Shown piece by piece: positions 1-6,491 of a stretch of DNA of 11,934 nucleotides. The stretch spans positions 1 to 11,934 of the forward strand of contig CALGHC010000447.1 in the NCBI GenBank assembly GCA_937915965.1, written 5' to 3'. Source of the DNA: an uncultured Myxococcales bacterium (GTDB lineage Bacteria > Myxococcota_A > UBA9042). How positions within the stretch are numbered: position 1 is the first letter of the stretch; every line of letters begins with the position of its first letter. The notes below the pieces were generated by a model that saw only the letters and a list, made by a program, of their open reading frames with translations, did no database searches and was not told the origin of the DNA. A program made the position numbers and the translations under genes.

Positions 1-1
1 A

Positions 2-853
2 CTGCGGGATTCTGACGGCGACGTCTTCGAGCCGACAGGCGACGCCGCGGCCGCCGGCGAACGTCGCGCAGGTGCGCAGGCGCAACCCCGCGAGGAACGC
101 GACGGGCGCGACGGGCGCGAGGAGCGCGAGGAAACCGAACGCGCACATCGCAAGCAGGTCACAGTGCTTCAGGTTCAGATGGCCGCGATGCGTGGCGAGC
201 TTGAGGCGGCAGTACGCCTCGGCGAGGACCACGCTCAGCAGGCCACGACGGCGCGGGAGGATCTGCGCAATTCGCGGTCGCGCTATCAGCGGCTAGCCGA
301 CAAACACGAGGAGCTTCAGCGTCGCCTTCAGCGCCTCGAGCTCGACCTGCCGACACGGACGACGCAGCGCATCCTCCGTTCCGTCATTCCAGTTCTCGAT
401 AGCCAGGCCGCGGTAGCTGGCAGCTTGGTCGAGGACCTGCGCATCGCGGCAGAGACCCGTCAGGTCGTGCACATGCTCACCGAGGAGTGGCAAAGGGCTC
501 TGGCCTCGATTGGGGTCTCGGCCTTCGACGCGTTGGGTCAGCGCTTCGACCCGGCCGTGCACGCCGCCGTCGGCCAGGTCGACGCCGACGCCGAGGTCGA
601 GCCCGGTACGGTCGTTCGGCAGGTCGGTCGCGGCTATTTGCTCGACGGCCGGTTGTTTCGGCCCGCACAGGCGGTCGTCGCCGCGATCCCGGGCAGCGGC
701 GAGACGGCCGAAGGGGGGGAGGCGTTCGCCGACACGGCCAGCGCTGACGCGGACAACGCCGTCAACACCGACGCAGCGCCATCGGTCGATGCGGCCGATG
801 CTGGCGCCGCTGGCGCCGCTGACGCCGATGACGCCACACCCGGTGTCCCGTGA
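2..853 (+). CDS. grpE: GrpE nucleotide exchange factor, 5'-truncated by window edge
   Basis: Co-chaperone that drives ADP release from DnaK in the cytoplasmic heat-shock cycle. The reading frame is open from base 2, so the true start lies upstream; the ATG at 164 is internal. The first ~400 bases encode a charged Glu/Arg/Gln-rich helix, as in the long dimerisation helices of GrpE. The C-terminal beta-domain signature follows: RFDPAVHAAV near 539-570 and GYLLDGRLFRPA at 632-667, matching the family pattern FDP-x-x-H-x-A-V and GY-x-L-x-x-R-x-x-RPA. Family proteins normally end shortly after this RPA motif. This one runs on for about 50 residues (692-850) of Ala/Asp/Glu-rich low complexity before its TGA. 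The core assignment is firm; the role of the tail is unknown. A dnaK or hrcA neighbour is likely upstream but not visible. Confidence 0.9.
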   Translation: MRDSDGDVFEPTGDAAAAGERRAGAQAQPREERDGRDGREEREETERAHRKQVTVLQVQMAAMRGELEAAVRLGEDHAQQATTAREDLRNSRSRYQRLADKHEELQRRLQRLELDLPTRTTQRILRSVIPVLDSQAAVAGSLVEDLRIAAETRQVVHMLTEEWQRALASIGVSAFDALGQRFDPAVHAAVGQVDADAEVEPGTVVRQVGRGYLLDGRLFRPAQAVVAAIPGSGETAEGGEAFADTASADADNAVNTDAAPSVDAADAGAAGAADADDATPGVP

Positions 854-864
854 CCGGCGACTGA

Positions 865-917
865 GATCCCCTCACATGGGGATCGCAAATCCCCTCACAT
901 GGGGATCGCATGGGGAT
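865..917. repeat. 23-bp tandem repeat forming consecutive hairpins
   Basis: Two copies of a 23-bp unit start at 866 and 889. Each has a perfect inverted repeat: ATCCCC and GGGGAT arms around the loop TCACAT. The first copy extends to 7-bp arms (GATCCCC/GGGGATC, 865-884). A third GGGGAT arm follows at 912-917. The block sits in the 144-bp gap between the convergent grpE (+) and the lipoprotein gene ending at 998 (-). A bidirectional terminator is plausible from position, but neither strand has a T-tract, so this is only inferred. Confidence 0.7.
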
Positions 918-997
918 GTAGAGCGCCGTGCCGACCGAGCGCGCAGCCATTGGCGAGCGACTACCCGGCCAGTCTTCGTCTCTGCGCACGATTCGTC

Positions 998-2035
998 CTA
1001 GCGCCCGCGCATCCGTTGGGCGACCCGGCTGGCGAGCTCGATCAGAGCGTTGGCGTCGCAGATGCGTGTCGAGCAGCTCACCGACGCGACCACCGGTCGC
1101 CGTGGGTCGGCAAACACCAACGAGACAACTCCGTTGAAGTGGGCTCGGAAGCCCATCTCCGCGACCTTGTTGGTGGGCGCGACGTTGCTGTAGGTATTGC
1201 GTAGTGTCGAAAAACGGGTGCGGCTGTCTACCAGATTGCGATCCTGCCAGACCTGAACGCTGACACCGAACTCGGCCCCGCGCGAGGGCGCGTAGTACAG
1301 AGCATTGTACCCGGACGCGGGCGATACACCCGGCAGGTCGGCTCGGCGGAAGCTGAGCTTCTTGCCCAGTACGCGTTCCAGATCAACGGCCGAGAGATAG
1401 CCCGCGATGTCCAACGGCGGTTCGGCCTGAGCTTGGACGATCGGCGCAGCGGCCGGCGAGGGTGCCTCATCGGCACCTGCGACCGGGACCGGCCGCGCCA
1501 GCGCGCCAGCCGCTGGCGCGGTCTTCGCGGCGTCTCTGAGCGCCGGCTCATCTGCGCTCGGTTCTGCCCGGTTTCGCGCCAATTCTGCAGCTGCAGCCGA
1601 TTCGCCATTCGGCCTCTCGGTCGCGACCGGGGCGCCTGCGGTTGGTACACGAGCTGCCGGCGCTTCTGCGGCACTTGGCTCGGCGATCGCCGGTTTGCCT
1701 TCAGCCGCTTCGTCACCGGCCGCGGGCTCGATCATGCCCGGGACCACTTTGGCCGCGTCCCTGGTCTCTTCCTCCCCGGGCTTGTCCTCCCCGGGCTTGT
1801 CCTCCCCGGGTTTGTCCTCCCCGGGTTTGTCCTCCCCGGGTTTGTCCTCCCCGGGTTTGTCTTCGCCGGGTTTGTCTTCGCCTGGGGCGGCGGTTGGCCG
1901 TTTGGCCTCGGGATCAGCGGGTGCCGCCTCGTCGGCCACGGCTTCAACCGCCTCCTTGGCGACCTCCTCGTCCTTGCTGCAGGCGCCGAACACGAACGCG
2001 GGCACCAAGACGAAGAACAGTACTGTGCGGGGCAT
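998..2035 (-). CDS. Predicted outer-membrane lipoprotein with GEDKP repeats, unknown function
   Basis: A 345-residue protein starting MPRTVLFF, with a short hydrophobic signal and a lipobox-like VFGAC (Cys19). Ser follows the Cys, which is consistent with outer-membrane sorting. Residues 20-50 are Glu/Ala-rich, residues 52-86 are seven exact GEDKP repeats, and a long Ala/Pro/Glu-rich linker continues to about residue 200. The last ~140 residues form a globular domain starting near the DIAGYLSAVDLERVLGKK segment and ending with a two-cysteine SCSTRIC segment and a final helix. I do not recognise this domain. The frame stays open upstream to an ATG at 2191, but that extension is Arg/His-rich and lacks a signal. 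An ATG at 2041 has GGAG directly abutting it, whereas the ATG at 2035 has GGAG at 6-nt spacing, so 2035 is preferred. The repeat linker probably spans periplasm or peptidoglycan (inference). Confidence 0.8.
   Translation of the reverse strand: MPRTVLFFVLVPAFVFGACSKDEEVAKEAVEAVADEAAPADPEAKRPTAAPGEDKPGEDKPGEDKPGEDKPGEDKPGEDKPGEDKPGEEETRDAAKVVPGMIEPAAGDEAAEGKPAIAEPSAAEAPAARVPTAGAPVATERPNGESAAAAELARNRAEPSADEPALRDAAKTAPAAGALARPVPVAGADEAPSPAAAPIVQAQAEPPLDIAGYLSAVDLERVLGKKLSFRRADLPGVSPASGYNALYYAPSRGAEFGVSVQVWQDRNLVDSRTRFSTLRNTYSNVAPTNKVAEMGFRAHFNGVVSLVFADPRRPVVASVSCSTRICDANALIELASRVAQRMRGR
1778..1882 (-). repeat. Seven tandem 15-bp units encoding GEDKP
   Basis: Seven in-frame 15-bp units encode GEDKP without amino-acid change. 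Read along the + strand they fall into three sequence classes: two units with ctt/ctc/ccc, three with ttt/ctc/ccc, two with ttt/ttc/gcc. This 2+3+2 block pattern is what stepwise duplication of neighbouring units would leave. The next codons on the C-terminal side encode GEEE, a decayed eighth unit. The array lies in the linker of the lipoprotein at 998-2035. Confidence 0.95.
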
Positions 2036-2041
2036 GGACAT

Positions 2042-2045
2042 CTCC
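2042..2045 (-). promoter_or_regulatory. Ribosome binding site deciding the start at 2035
   Basis: GGAG on the minus strand ends 6 nt before the ATG at 2035 and directly abuts the alternative ATG at 2041. The spacing therefore supports initiation at 2035. Confidence 0.6.
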
Positions 2046-2092
2046 GTTGGGTCGCCGTGGCGCAGCGGTCGACAGCGGCGCACGCCCTGTGG

Positions 2093-2121
2093 AGGATCGA
2101 CCCAAGCCACGGACCTGTCAA
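2093..2121 (-). promoter_or_regulatory. Candidate sigma-70-like promoter for the GEDKP lipoprotein
   Basis: On the minus strand a perfect TTGACA (2116-2121) is followed after 17 nt by GATCCT (2093-2098), which matches the -10 consensus at only three of six positions. Predicted start of transcription is near 2086, about 50 nt upstream of the ATG at 2035. The -35 is strong and the -10 weak. Confidence 0.4.
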
Positions 2122-2327
2122 ACGCAAGGCTGTGGTCGAGTGGACCGTGGCGGCCGTGCCCGTGTTGAACACCTCGACACCTCTTGATCATTCCCCCCGG
2201 CTCGCAGCGGCTTGGCCCAGTCGCTACCGGCGCGTCCTGGCGGCGCGTGCGGAGGACCCACGGCGCTGCGACCGCGGCTGTCGCCGCTCGCGCTGGTTTG
2301 CCCGCCTGCGCATAGACTTCGGTGCTC

Positions 2328-2346
2328 TGTGACTTGACCGGTCACA
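2328..2346. promoter_or_regulatory. Inverted repeat TGTGAC-N7-GTCACA, candidate operator
   Basis: Perfect 6-bp arms TGTGAC (2328-2333) and GTCACA (2341-2346) are separated by 7 bases. A second perfect palindrome, TGACCGGTCA (2335-2344), is nested over the right arm. Both overlap the -35 element of the promoter at 2334-2362, a position typical of a dimeric regulator's site. The half-sites resemble CRP-type TGTGA/TCACA, but the spacing is 9 bases, not 6, between those cores, so a CRP site is not claimed. Confidence 0.5.
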
Positions 2347-2362
2347 CGCCGCGCCGCACAAT
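2334..2362 (+). promoter_or_regulatory. Candidate sigma-70-like promoter for the DxxxDxxxD lipoprotein
   Basis: TTGACC (2334-2339, five of six consensus) and CACAAT (2357-2362, four of six) are separated by an optimal 17 nt. Transcription would start near 2369, leaving a leader of about 110 nt before the ATG at 2479. Confidence 0.5.
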
Positions 2363-2478
2363 GGTCGCCGCTTCGAGACGCCAGGTGCATTCGCGCGCAC
2401 CGAGCGCCTCGACGTCGCGCATCCGCGCCAGCATTGTCGCTGTTGTGGTTTGAGCGCGGCTACTTTGGAGAACCGTCC

Positions 2479-3210
2479 ATGCGCACGGCAACGGATTTGC
2501 GACAGCCTCTTTGGACATCGTTGACGCTTGTGTCGATCTGCTTGACAGCAGCGCTCGCCGCCTGTGGCTCGTCCAATGCACAAACGACCGATGACGGCGA
2601 CAGGTCGCCCAAACCTGCCGGTGACGGCAATCAGTCCGAAGCGATTCAACTCGAGACTGACGGCAACACCGCCATCGAGCGCATCGATGTCAACGGCGAT
2701 GGCAGGCCGGACGTGTTCAAGTTCTATCGTCTCGTATCGTCTGCCCCGGCGCCGGCGGCCGACGGAAAGCCTGCGGACCCGAAGGCTGAGGTCTCGTCGT
2801 CGCGCAAGCGTGTCCTCATCCGCAAGGAGATGGACGTCAACTTCGACAAGCGAATCGACATCGTCCAGTACTACGAAGGCGAAAGCGGCAAAGAGGTCCT
2901 GGTCCGCGAGGAGATGGACCTCGATTTCGACGGCCGCGTCGACTCGACCCGCCACTACAAGGACTCCCACGTCAGCCTGGTCGAGCTCGACCTCGGCTTT
3001 GACGGACGCACCGACACCTGGCGCTACTACCAACTCACCCGAGACGACGACAACAAGTCCGTCAACCGGCTTATCGAGAAGCGCAAGGACCAGAGCGGCG
3101 ATGGCAACGTCGACACCTGGGAGTACTACACCAAGGGCAAGCTGACGAAGATCGGCAGCGACACCAACAACGACGGTCAGCCCGATCAGTACCGCAAGGT
3201 TGGCAAGTAG
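2479..3210 (+). CDS. Lipoprotein with six DxxxDxxxD (EF-hand/dockerin-like) loops
   Basis: A 243-residue predicted lipoprotein. A hydrophobic signal ends in the lipobox ALAAC (Cys29) and a Gly/Ser/Asp-rich linker follows. Six loops carry Asp at positions 1, 5 and 9: residues 70-78, 119-127, 147-155, 171-179, 204-212 and 228-236. Four or five have the DxNxDGxxD form known from dockerin and EF-hand-type calcium loops, most followed by an aromatic YY/FY pair and a beta-like strand. Calcium binding on the cell surface or in the periplasm is the natural inference, but the number of intact ligands varies. An in-frame ATG at 2434 would add 15 residues ahead of the signal; the ATG at 2479 is chosen because GGAG (2467-2470) lies 8 nt upstream and the signal then sits at the N-terminus. 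It ends 32 bp before a convergent gene. Confidence 0.85.
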   Translation: MRTATDLRQPLWTSLTLVSICLTAALAACGSSNAQTTDDGDRSPKPAGDGNQSEAIQLETDGNTAIERIDVNGDGRPDVFKFYRLVSSAPAPAADGKPADPKAEVSSSRKRVLIRKEMDVNFDKRIDIVQYYEGESGKEVLVREEMDLDFDGRVDSTRHYKDSHVSLVELDLGFDGRTDTWRYYQLTRDDDNKSVNRLIEKRKDQSGDGNVDTWEYYTKGKLTKIGSDTNNDGQPDQYRKVGK

Positions 3211-3242
3211 ACAGCGACCGGTATTGAGCTGCAGTGACGGTC

Positions 3243-3893
3243 TCAGCGGGCTGTCGGTGTCGCGGCCTCAGGGCGCATGACCGGCCGCGGGCTCAGCAGC
3301 AACTCGACCAGCTGATCGCCATCACGCGCAAGCGCGACCACCCGCCACGTGTAGCTGATCATGGCCAGACGGCGCACGCGCGCCGCCAGCTCGGCGGGCG
3401 TCTCGCGATCGATCGCCAGCACCAGCCGTAGCGCCGCCGTCCCGGACCGGCGCTGCCACGCCTCGATCGCGCTGCGAAGTACCGCCGTCACCTTCGCGTC
3501 GTCACCCAGCGCTTCGCTATCCAGCCGCGTCCCCAGCAGGACGAAGCTGGTGGCGTCGAGTCGGCCGACGAGATGGCGCTTGGCGTCGAATTCGCGGAGG
3601 CGTCGCAGGGGGAAGCTCCCCAGCGCTGGCAGAATCTGTCCGCTGTTGCGATCGGCGAGGCGCAACTCCAGATCGGTCTCGACCGGTAGGCGCAAGTCTG
3701 GTGCGCGTGTCGCCGCCTTCGGCGTGACCGCCGAAGGCAACGTCGCCGGCGAGGCAGGTGCCGCGCTGTGTGCGGGCCGGTGCCGCCGGTCCTCGCTACA
3801 ACCGCGGCCGCACGCCCCTGTCACCAGCGCGAGGGCGACGCACAGCACGAGGCTGCCGGGCTGGGCCTTGGCGTCACGGATACGGGGCGGCAT
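3243..3893 (-). CDS. Predicted lipoprotein, unknown function
   Basis: A 216-residue protein with signal segment LVLCVALALVTGAC (lipobox Cys28), a His/Pro/Ala-rich linker to about residue 65, and a compact domain of about 140 residues. That domain contains a LPVETDLELRLAD-type strand and ends in a beta-alpha-beta pattern (LRLVLAIDRETPAELAARV). The last part faintly recalls the periplasmic domain of ExbD/TolR proteins, but there is no N-terminal transmembrane anchor of that family and I do not assign it. GAGGAG lies 7 nt upstream of the ATG, a strong ribosome site. It is the last of a likely minus-strand operon, 75 bp after the upstream lipoprotein gene, and converges with the gene ending at 3210. 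Confidence 0.75.
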   Translation of the reverse strand: MPPRIRDAKAQPGSLVLCVALALVTGACGRGCSEDRRHRPAHSAAPASPATLPSAVTPKAATRAPDLRLPVETDLELRLADRNSGQILPALGSFPLRRLREFDAKRHLVGRLDATSFVLLGTRLDSEALGDDAKVTAVLRSAIEAWQRRSGTAALRLVLAIDRETPAELAARVRRLAMISYTWRVVALARDGDQLVELLLSPRPVMRPEAATPTAR

Positions 3894-3968
3894 GGGCGGG
3901 CTCCTCTGCGAACAGGGTCGACCTGAACTGGGCCGACGGTACCCCCCACATCGTCGCGTCGCGCGGCG

Positions 3969-4718
3969 TCACGGCCATTGGCCGAGCCAGGCGAAACGCA
4001 TCGGTGCGGCGAAGCTGGTGGGCAAGTCGACGGCGATCTTCTCGACCGGGAAGCCGCGGCAGGATCCGCTGTGCTTCACGCAGATCCCGCCTGCCCCCGG
4101 CTTGGTGATCCCCTGGCAGGGCACGAGCTGCAGGCCCTCTCCGGCCTTGATCCGAAACCACTTGCCGGCAAAGACGAATGCCATGTCCCTGCCGCTCTCC
4201 TCGTCGCCGTCGGCGTAGTAGCCGGCCACTGCCGGCAGCTGGCAGTCAGAGTCCTTGACCGCTACACGCGGCGCCAGGACCTCTCCGGTCGCGAGGGCGA
4301 CAGCGAAGAACAATCCTGCCCCGGGAGCGTAGACCAGCGCCCCATCGAGAAGCGGATCGACGCCGAGGCCCTCGCCAACCCAGGGGTGTCCGCGCTGAAT
4401 GAGGACGCCGATCGGATCATTGGTCGCGTCGACAACCCACAGCCCGCCGGGACCGGCTCCACGACCGCCGACGGTCGCGTCGGCGTCACCGGCGCCGGGG
4501 AGCGAACCATCCTCGGGTGCGTTCACCGGGGCGTCGGCTGTCGGCTCGACCGGGGCGTCGACCGGCAGCGGCTCGACCGCTGCGGCGGGGTCGCGGCTGC
4601 AGCCCGCGAGGGCGAGACCCATGTACGCGATCGCGCCGGCCACCGCGATCGTGGCAGCAGCGCCCGCCGGGCGCGCGGAACGTGGCCGGGACGCGTCGGG
4701 GTCCGTCGGGCCGGTCAC
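3969..4718 (-). CDS. Predicted lipoprotein with four C-terminal cysteines, unknown function
   Basis: A 249-residue protein starting at GTG. A hydrophobic segment after a polar 25-residue leader ends in LALAGC (Cys40), a plausible lipobox with an unusually long n-region. A Pro/Ala/Asp-rich linker runs to about residue 90. A globular domain follows, with a GLWVVDATNDPIGVLI strand pair, an aromatic-rich middle and four cysteines (159, 201, 213, 220) that could form two disulfides in the periplasm. No family is recognised. The frame extends upstream to another GTG at 4745, but the GTG at 4718 overlaps the TGA of the preceding gene as GTGA and has GGAG 5 nt upstream, which fixes the start and implies translational coupling to the PG-binding-domain gene. 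Confidence 0.8.
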   Translation of the reverse strand: MTGPTDPDASRPRSARPAGAAATIAVAGAIAYMGLALAGCSRDPAAAVEPLPVDAPVEPTADAPVNAPEDGSLPGAGDADATVGGRGAGPGGLWVVDATNDPIGVLIQRGHPWVGEGLGVDPLLDGALVYAPGAGLFFAVALATGEVLAPRVAVKDSDCQLPAVAGYYADGDEESGRDMAFVFAGKWFRIKAGEGLQLVPCQGITKPGAGGICVKHSGSCRGFPVEKIAVDLPTSFAAPMRFAWLGQWP

Positions 4719-5563
4719 CGCTTCTCCGGATGTGCGGCGAGCCACGCCGCGCGGACCGTCTCGACCGCGGCTTCGGGCTCCGTGCGAGCCAACGTCGAGA
4801 GTCTGGCGACCCAGTCAGGGGACCGCTCGCCCGCGGCGACGGCTTGCTGGAACCAGCTTTGCATCTCGTCGAGCAGCGCCGCGTCGGGGGTTCGGCCCAC
4901 ATGTGCGCCGGCATCGACCGCGAACGACGTGTCGAAGGCCATCGCGGCGACGGAGTCTTCTGCTTCTCGTTGCAGCACGTCGTTCAAGCGCCGATGTCGC
5001 GGGGAGTCCTGCTCGGTGGTCTGGCCATTGGCCGTCTCACTCGCTTGCCGGTCGTGGCCCGCATCCAACTCGGCTCCGTCGGGGCCAGCTCCAGACTTTC
5101 GCTCTGCGTCGCGATCCTCCTCGTCCCGGCCCTTCGGCTTGGGTGGCGGGACGCGCAGGCGGCCGCGAACGAGCCTGCGCAGCGGTTCCTTGCCTTCGAG
5201 CCGTGGTGCGTGGACGCCGACCCGCGCTTCGAGTGCGACCAACGTGCGTTCGTCGAGGTAGCCGTGGGGCACAAGGCCTTCGAGCTTCTGGAAACGCCGA
5301 AGCGCCTCGCGCGTCTCGCCCTTGAGCAGGCCGTCGATCTTCAAACGGGTGCCGAGCACGACGTTGAGCGCTGCCTGCGTCCATTTCTCCAGGGTGCGCC
5401 AGGTGGCATCCTGGGGTGGCACCCAACGGGCAGGCTTCAGCGCGTCGCGGGCCTTGTCGTGGCCCATGGCCGTCGCCGCCTTTCGGGCATCAAAGCGGTA
5501 AAGCTCGGCCTTGCCGAGCTCGCGGATCATCTTCAACCGCATCTGACCGGACTTGCCGAGCAT
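4715..5563 (-). CDS. Peptidoglycan-binding-domain protein
   Basis: A 282-residue protein with no signal peptide visible. Residues ~62-113 fit a PG_binding_1 three-helix domain: an LGTRLKIDGLLKGETREALR stretch, then RRFQKLEGL and a YLDERTLVALE helix. The family pattern is G-x-x-D-G-x-x-G-x-x-T-x-x-A-(V/L)-x-x-FQ. A hydrophilic Lys/Asp/Glu-rich linker follows (about 130-185), then a helical C-terminal region ending in AAWLAAHPEKR. PG-binding domains usually act outside the cytoplasm, so the missing signal is odd. The frame has no stop back to the ruvX TGA and encodes an Arg/Trp-rich stretch there, but no standard start codon. An ATG at 5575 precedes; ATG 5563 has GGAG at 6-nt spacing and is preferred. 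Its stop overlaps the next lipoprotein gene. Confidence 0.75.
   Translation of the reverse strand: MLGKSGQMRLKMIRELGKAELYRFDARKAATAMGHDKARDALKPARWVPPQDATWRTLEKWTQAALNVVLGTRLKIDGLLKGETREALRRFQKLEGLVPHGYLDERTLVALEARVGVHAPRLEGKEPLRRLVRGRLRVPPPKPKGRDEEDRDAERKSGAGPDGAELDAGHDRQASETANGQTTEQDSPRHRRLNDVLQREAEDSVAAMAFDTSFAVDAGAHVGRTPDAALLDEMQSWFQQAVAAGERSPDWVARLSTLARTEPEAAVETVRAAWLAAHPEKR
4724..4727 (-). promoter_or_regulatory. Ribosome binding site deciding the GTG start at 4718
   Basis: GGAG on the minus strand lies 5 nt before the GTG that overlaps the upstream stop codon. The longer GTG start at 4745 has no comparable site. Confidence 0.65.
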
Positions 5564-5569
5564 CAAGGT

Positions 5570-5573
5570 CTCC
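5570..5573 (-). promoter_or_regulatory. Ribosome binding site deciding the start at 5563
   Basis: GGAG lies 6 nt before the ATG at 5563 and overlaps the alternative ATG at 5575, which itself has no purine-rich site upstream. Confidence 0.5.
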
Positions 5574-5674
5574 ATTTGGCGGCGTCGCAGCCAGCGACGA
5601 ACGATGCGCCACCACGCCCGTCGAGGGTAGCGGGCTTCGTGGTTCGAGACCAGCGTTGACGCTCTGGCCCTGGG

Positions 5675-6166
5675 TCAGGCCTCCCCAGCGACGACCCTCT
5701 CCGCTGGCGCGCCGTCGAGCCACCGCGCCAGGATCTGTGCCGCCGCTTCTTGATCGATGATCCGCTTGCGCCGAGCCGCTCGCATGCCCAACGCTCGCAG
5801 TCTGGCGGTGGCTTCGACGGTCGTATCTGCCTCGTCGACCAACAGGACGGGACGGCCCTGATTGGTGGCGAGCCACGCCGCGAAGCCCCGGGCGAGGCGC
5901 ACGGTGGTCGCGGCCGCGTCCTCGCCCGGCGGCAGCCCGACGATCACGATCGCCGCATTCACCCGCTCGAAGATCTCAATCAGCCGAGCCCCATCGCGTC
6001 GGGTGCCTTTGCGTTCGACCACGCTGTGCGGGAGCGCCATCCGTGTGGCCGGGTCGCTGACAGCGACACCGATTCTCACTCGGCCGATGTCGACGCCGAC
6101 GGCGACGCCGGCGCTGGGTCCGGGTACGGCATCGTGCTCTGCCCTTGCGTCGGGGGGGCCGTCCAT
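5675..6166 (-). CDS. ruvX: Putative pre-16S rRNA nuclease / Holliday junction resolvase-like RuvX (YqgF)
   Basis: RNase-H-fold nuclease of the YqgF/RuvX family, linked to 16S rRNA 5'-end maturation and Holliday-junction resolution. Of 163 residues, the core matches end to end: GVDIGRVRIGVAVSDP (Asp26), IVIVGLPPGED (73-83), LLVDEADTTVEA (Glu112) and KRIIDQEAAAQILARWL (Asp138). Asp26, Glu112 and Asp138 are the expected acidic catalytic triad. The usual DERLTT motif reads DEADTT here, losing the conserved Arg and Leu next to the catalytic Glu. The ATG at 6166 is chosen because GAGGA lies 4 nt upstream; longer starts at 6193 and 6241 lack a ribosome site and exceed usual family length. It is divergent from the glutaredoxin gene, 58 bp apart, and probably heads the minus-strand operon. 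Confidence 0.9.
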   Translation of the reverse strand: MDGPPDARAEHDAVPGPSAGVAVGVDIGRVRIGVAVSDPATRMALPHSVVERKGTRRDGARLIEIFERVNAAIVIVGLPPGEDAAATTVRLARGFAAWLATNQGRPVLLVDEADTTVEATARLRALGMRAARRKRIIDQEAAAQILARWLDGAPAERVVAGEA

Positions 6167-6170
6167 ACGA

Positions 6171-6175
6171 TCCTC
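6171..6175 (-). promoter_or_regulatory. Ribosome binding site deciding the ruvX start
   Basis: GAGGA on the minus strand lies 4 nt before the ATG at 6166. The alternative ATG at 6193 and GTG at 6241 have none. Confidence 0.6.
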
Positions 6176-6224
6176 GCCGGAGTTCGCTTGCATGGTCGCG
6201 TCTGTCGGCCACGGAGCCGCACCG

Positions 6225-6491
6225 ATGTCCGCCACCGTCACTGTCTACCGCACCAGGATGTGTCCGTACTGCGTCGCCGCCGCCAAGCTGCTCGAACGGC
6301 GGGGGATTGTTTACGAAGAGATCGGCCTGGACGGTCGACCAGAAGAGCGGCGCGCTCTCGAAGAGCGCACCCACTGGCGTACAGTACCGCAGATCTTTGT
6401 TGGCGAGCATTTTGTCGGTGGCTACACCGAGCTCGCGCAGATCGAACGCAGCGGGCGACTCGATGTTCTACTCGGGGAGGATGGCGCATGA
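6225..6491 (+). CDS. grxC: Glutaredoxin (dithiol, GrxC type)
   Basis: Small cytoplasmic thiol-disulfide oxidoreductase using glutathione. Its 88 residues are the usual size. The dithiol active site CPYC is at 13-16, the glutathione-binding TVP with its cis-proline at 53-55, and the GGY turn at 65-67 follows IFVGEHFVGGY. All diagnostic elements of the Grx3 type are present. The ATG at 6225 has GGAG 8 nt upstream; the frame extends further 5' but into sequence antisense to ruvX with no protein-like features. The stop overlaps the next gene's ATG as ATGA, so the downstream lipoprotein is probably translationally coupled. Confidence 0.93.
   Translation: MSATVTVYRTRMCPYCVAAAKLLERRGIVYEEIGLDGRPEERRALEERTHWRTVPQIFVGEHFVGGYTELAQIERSGRLDVLLGEDGA

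Larger units (their letters stand above)
2036..2478. other. 443-bp divergent intergenic region
   Basis: Lies between two divergent lipoprotein genes. No reading frame in it has a credible ribosome site plus protein-like composition. It holds candidate promoters facing both ways (2093-2121 on -, 2334-2362 on +) and an inverted repeat at 2328-2346. Nothing further is recognised between about 2125 and 2327. Confidence 0.7.

Noticed and set aside
866..910. Possible CRISPR-like direct repeat
   Set aside because: Only two units with no spacer between them and no cas genes; a tandem hairpin repeat fits better.
2036..2191. N-terminal extension of the GEDKP lipoprotein to the ATG at 2191
   Set aside because: It would place 52 Arg/His/Pro-rich residues before a clear signal peptide, and it overlaps a candidate promoter and ribosome site.
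1433..2332. A 299-codon plus-strand frame across the GEDKP gene
   Set aside because: Its repeat (GFVLP/GLVLP) is only the complement of the GEDKP codons. The minus frame has a signal peptide, lipobox and ribosome site.
3216..3242. GACCG/CGGTC inverted repeat between the convergent genes ending at 3210 and 3243
   Set aside because: Five-base arms with a 17-base loop and no T-tract are too weak to call a terminator.
5750..6224. Upstream in-frame extensions of the glutaredoxin and small lipoprotein frames
   Set aside because: Antisense to ruvX with no protein-like content; starts at 6225 and 6488 have a ribosome site and a stop overlap respectively.
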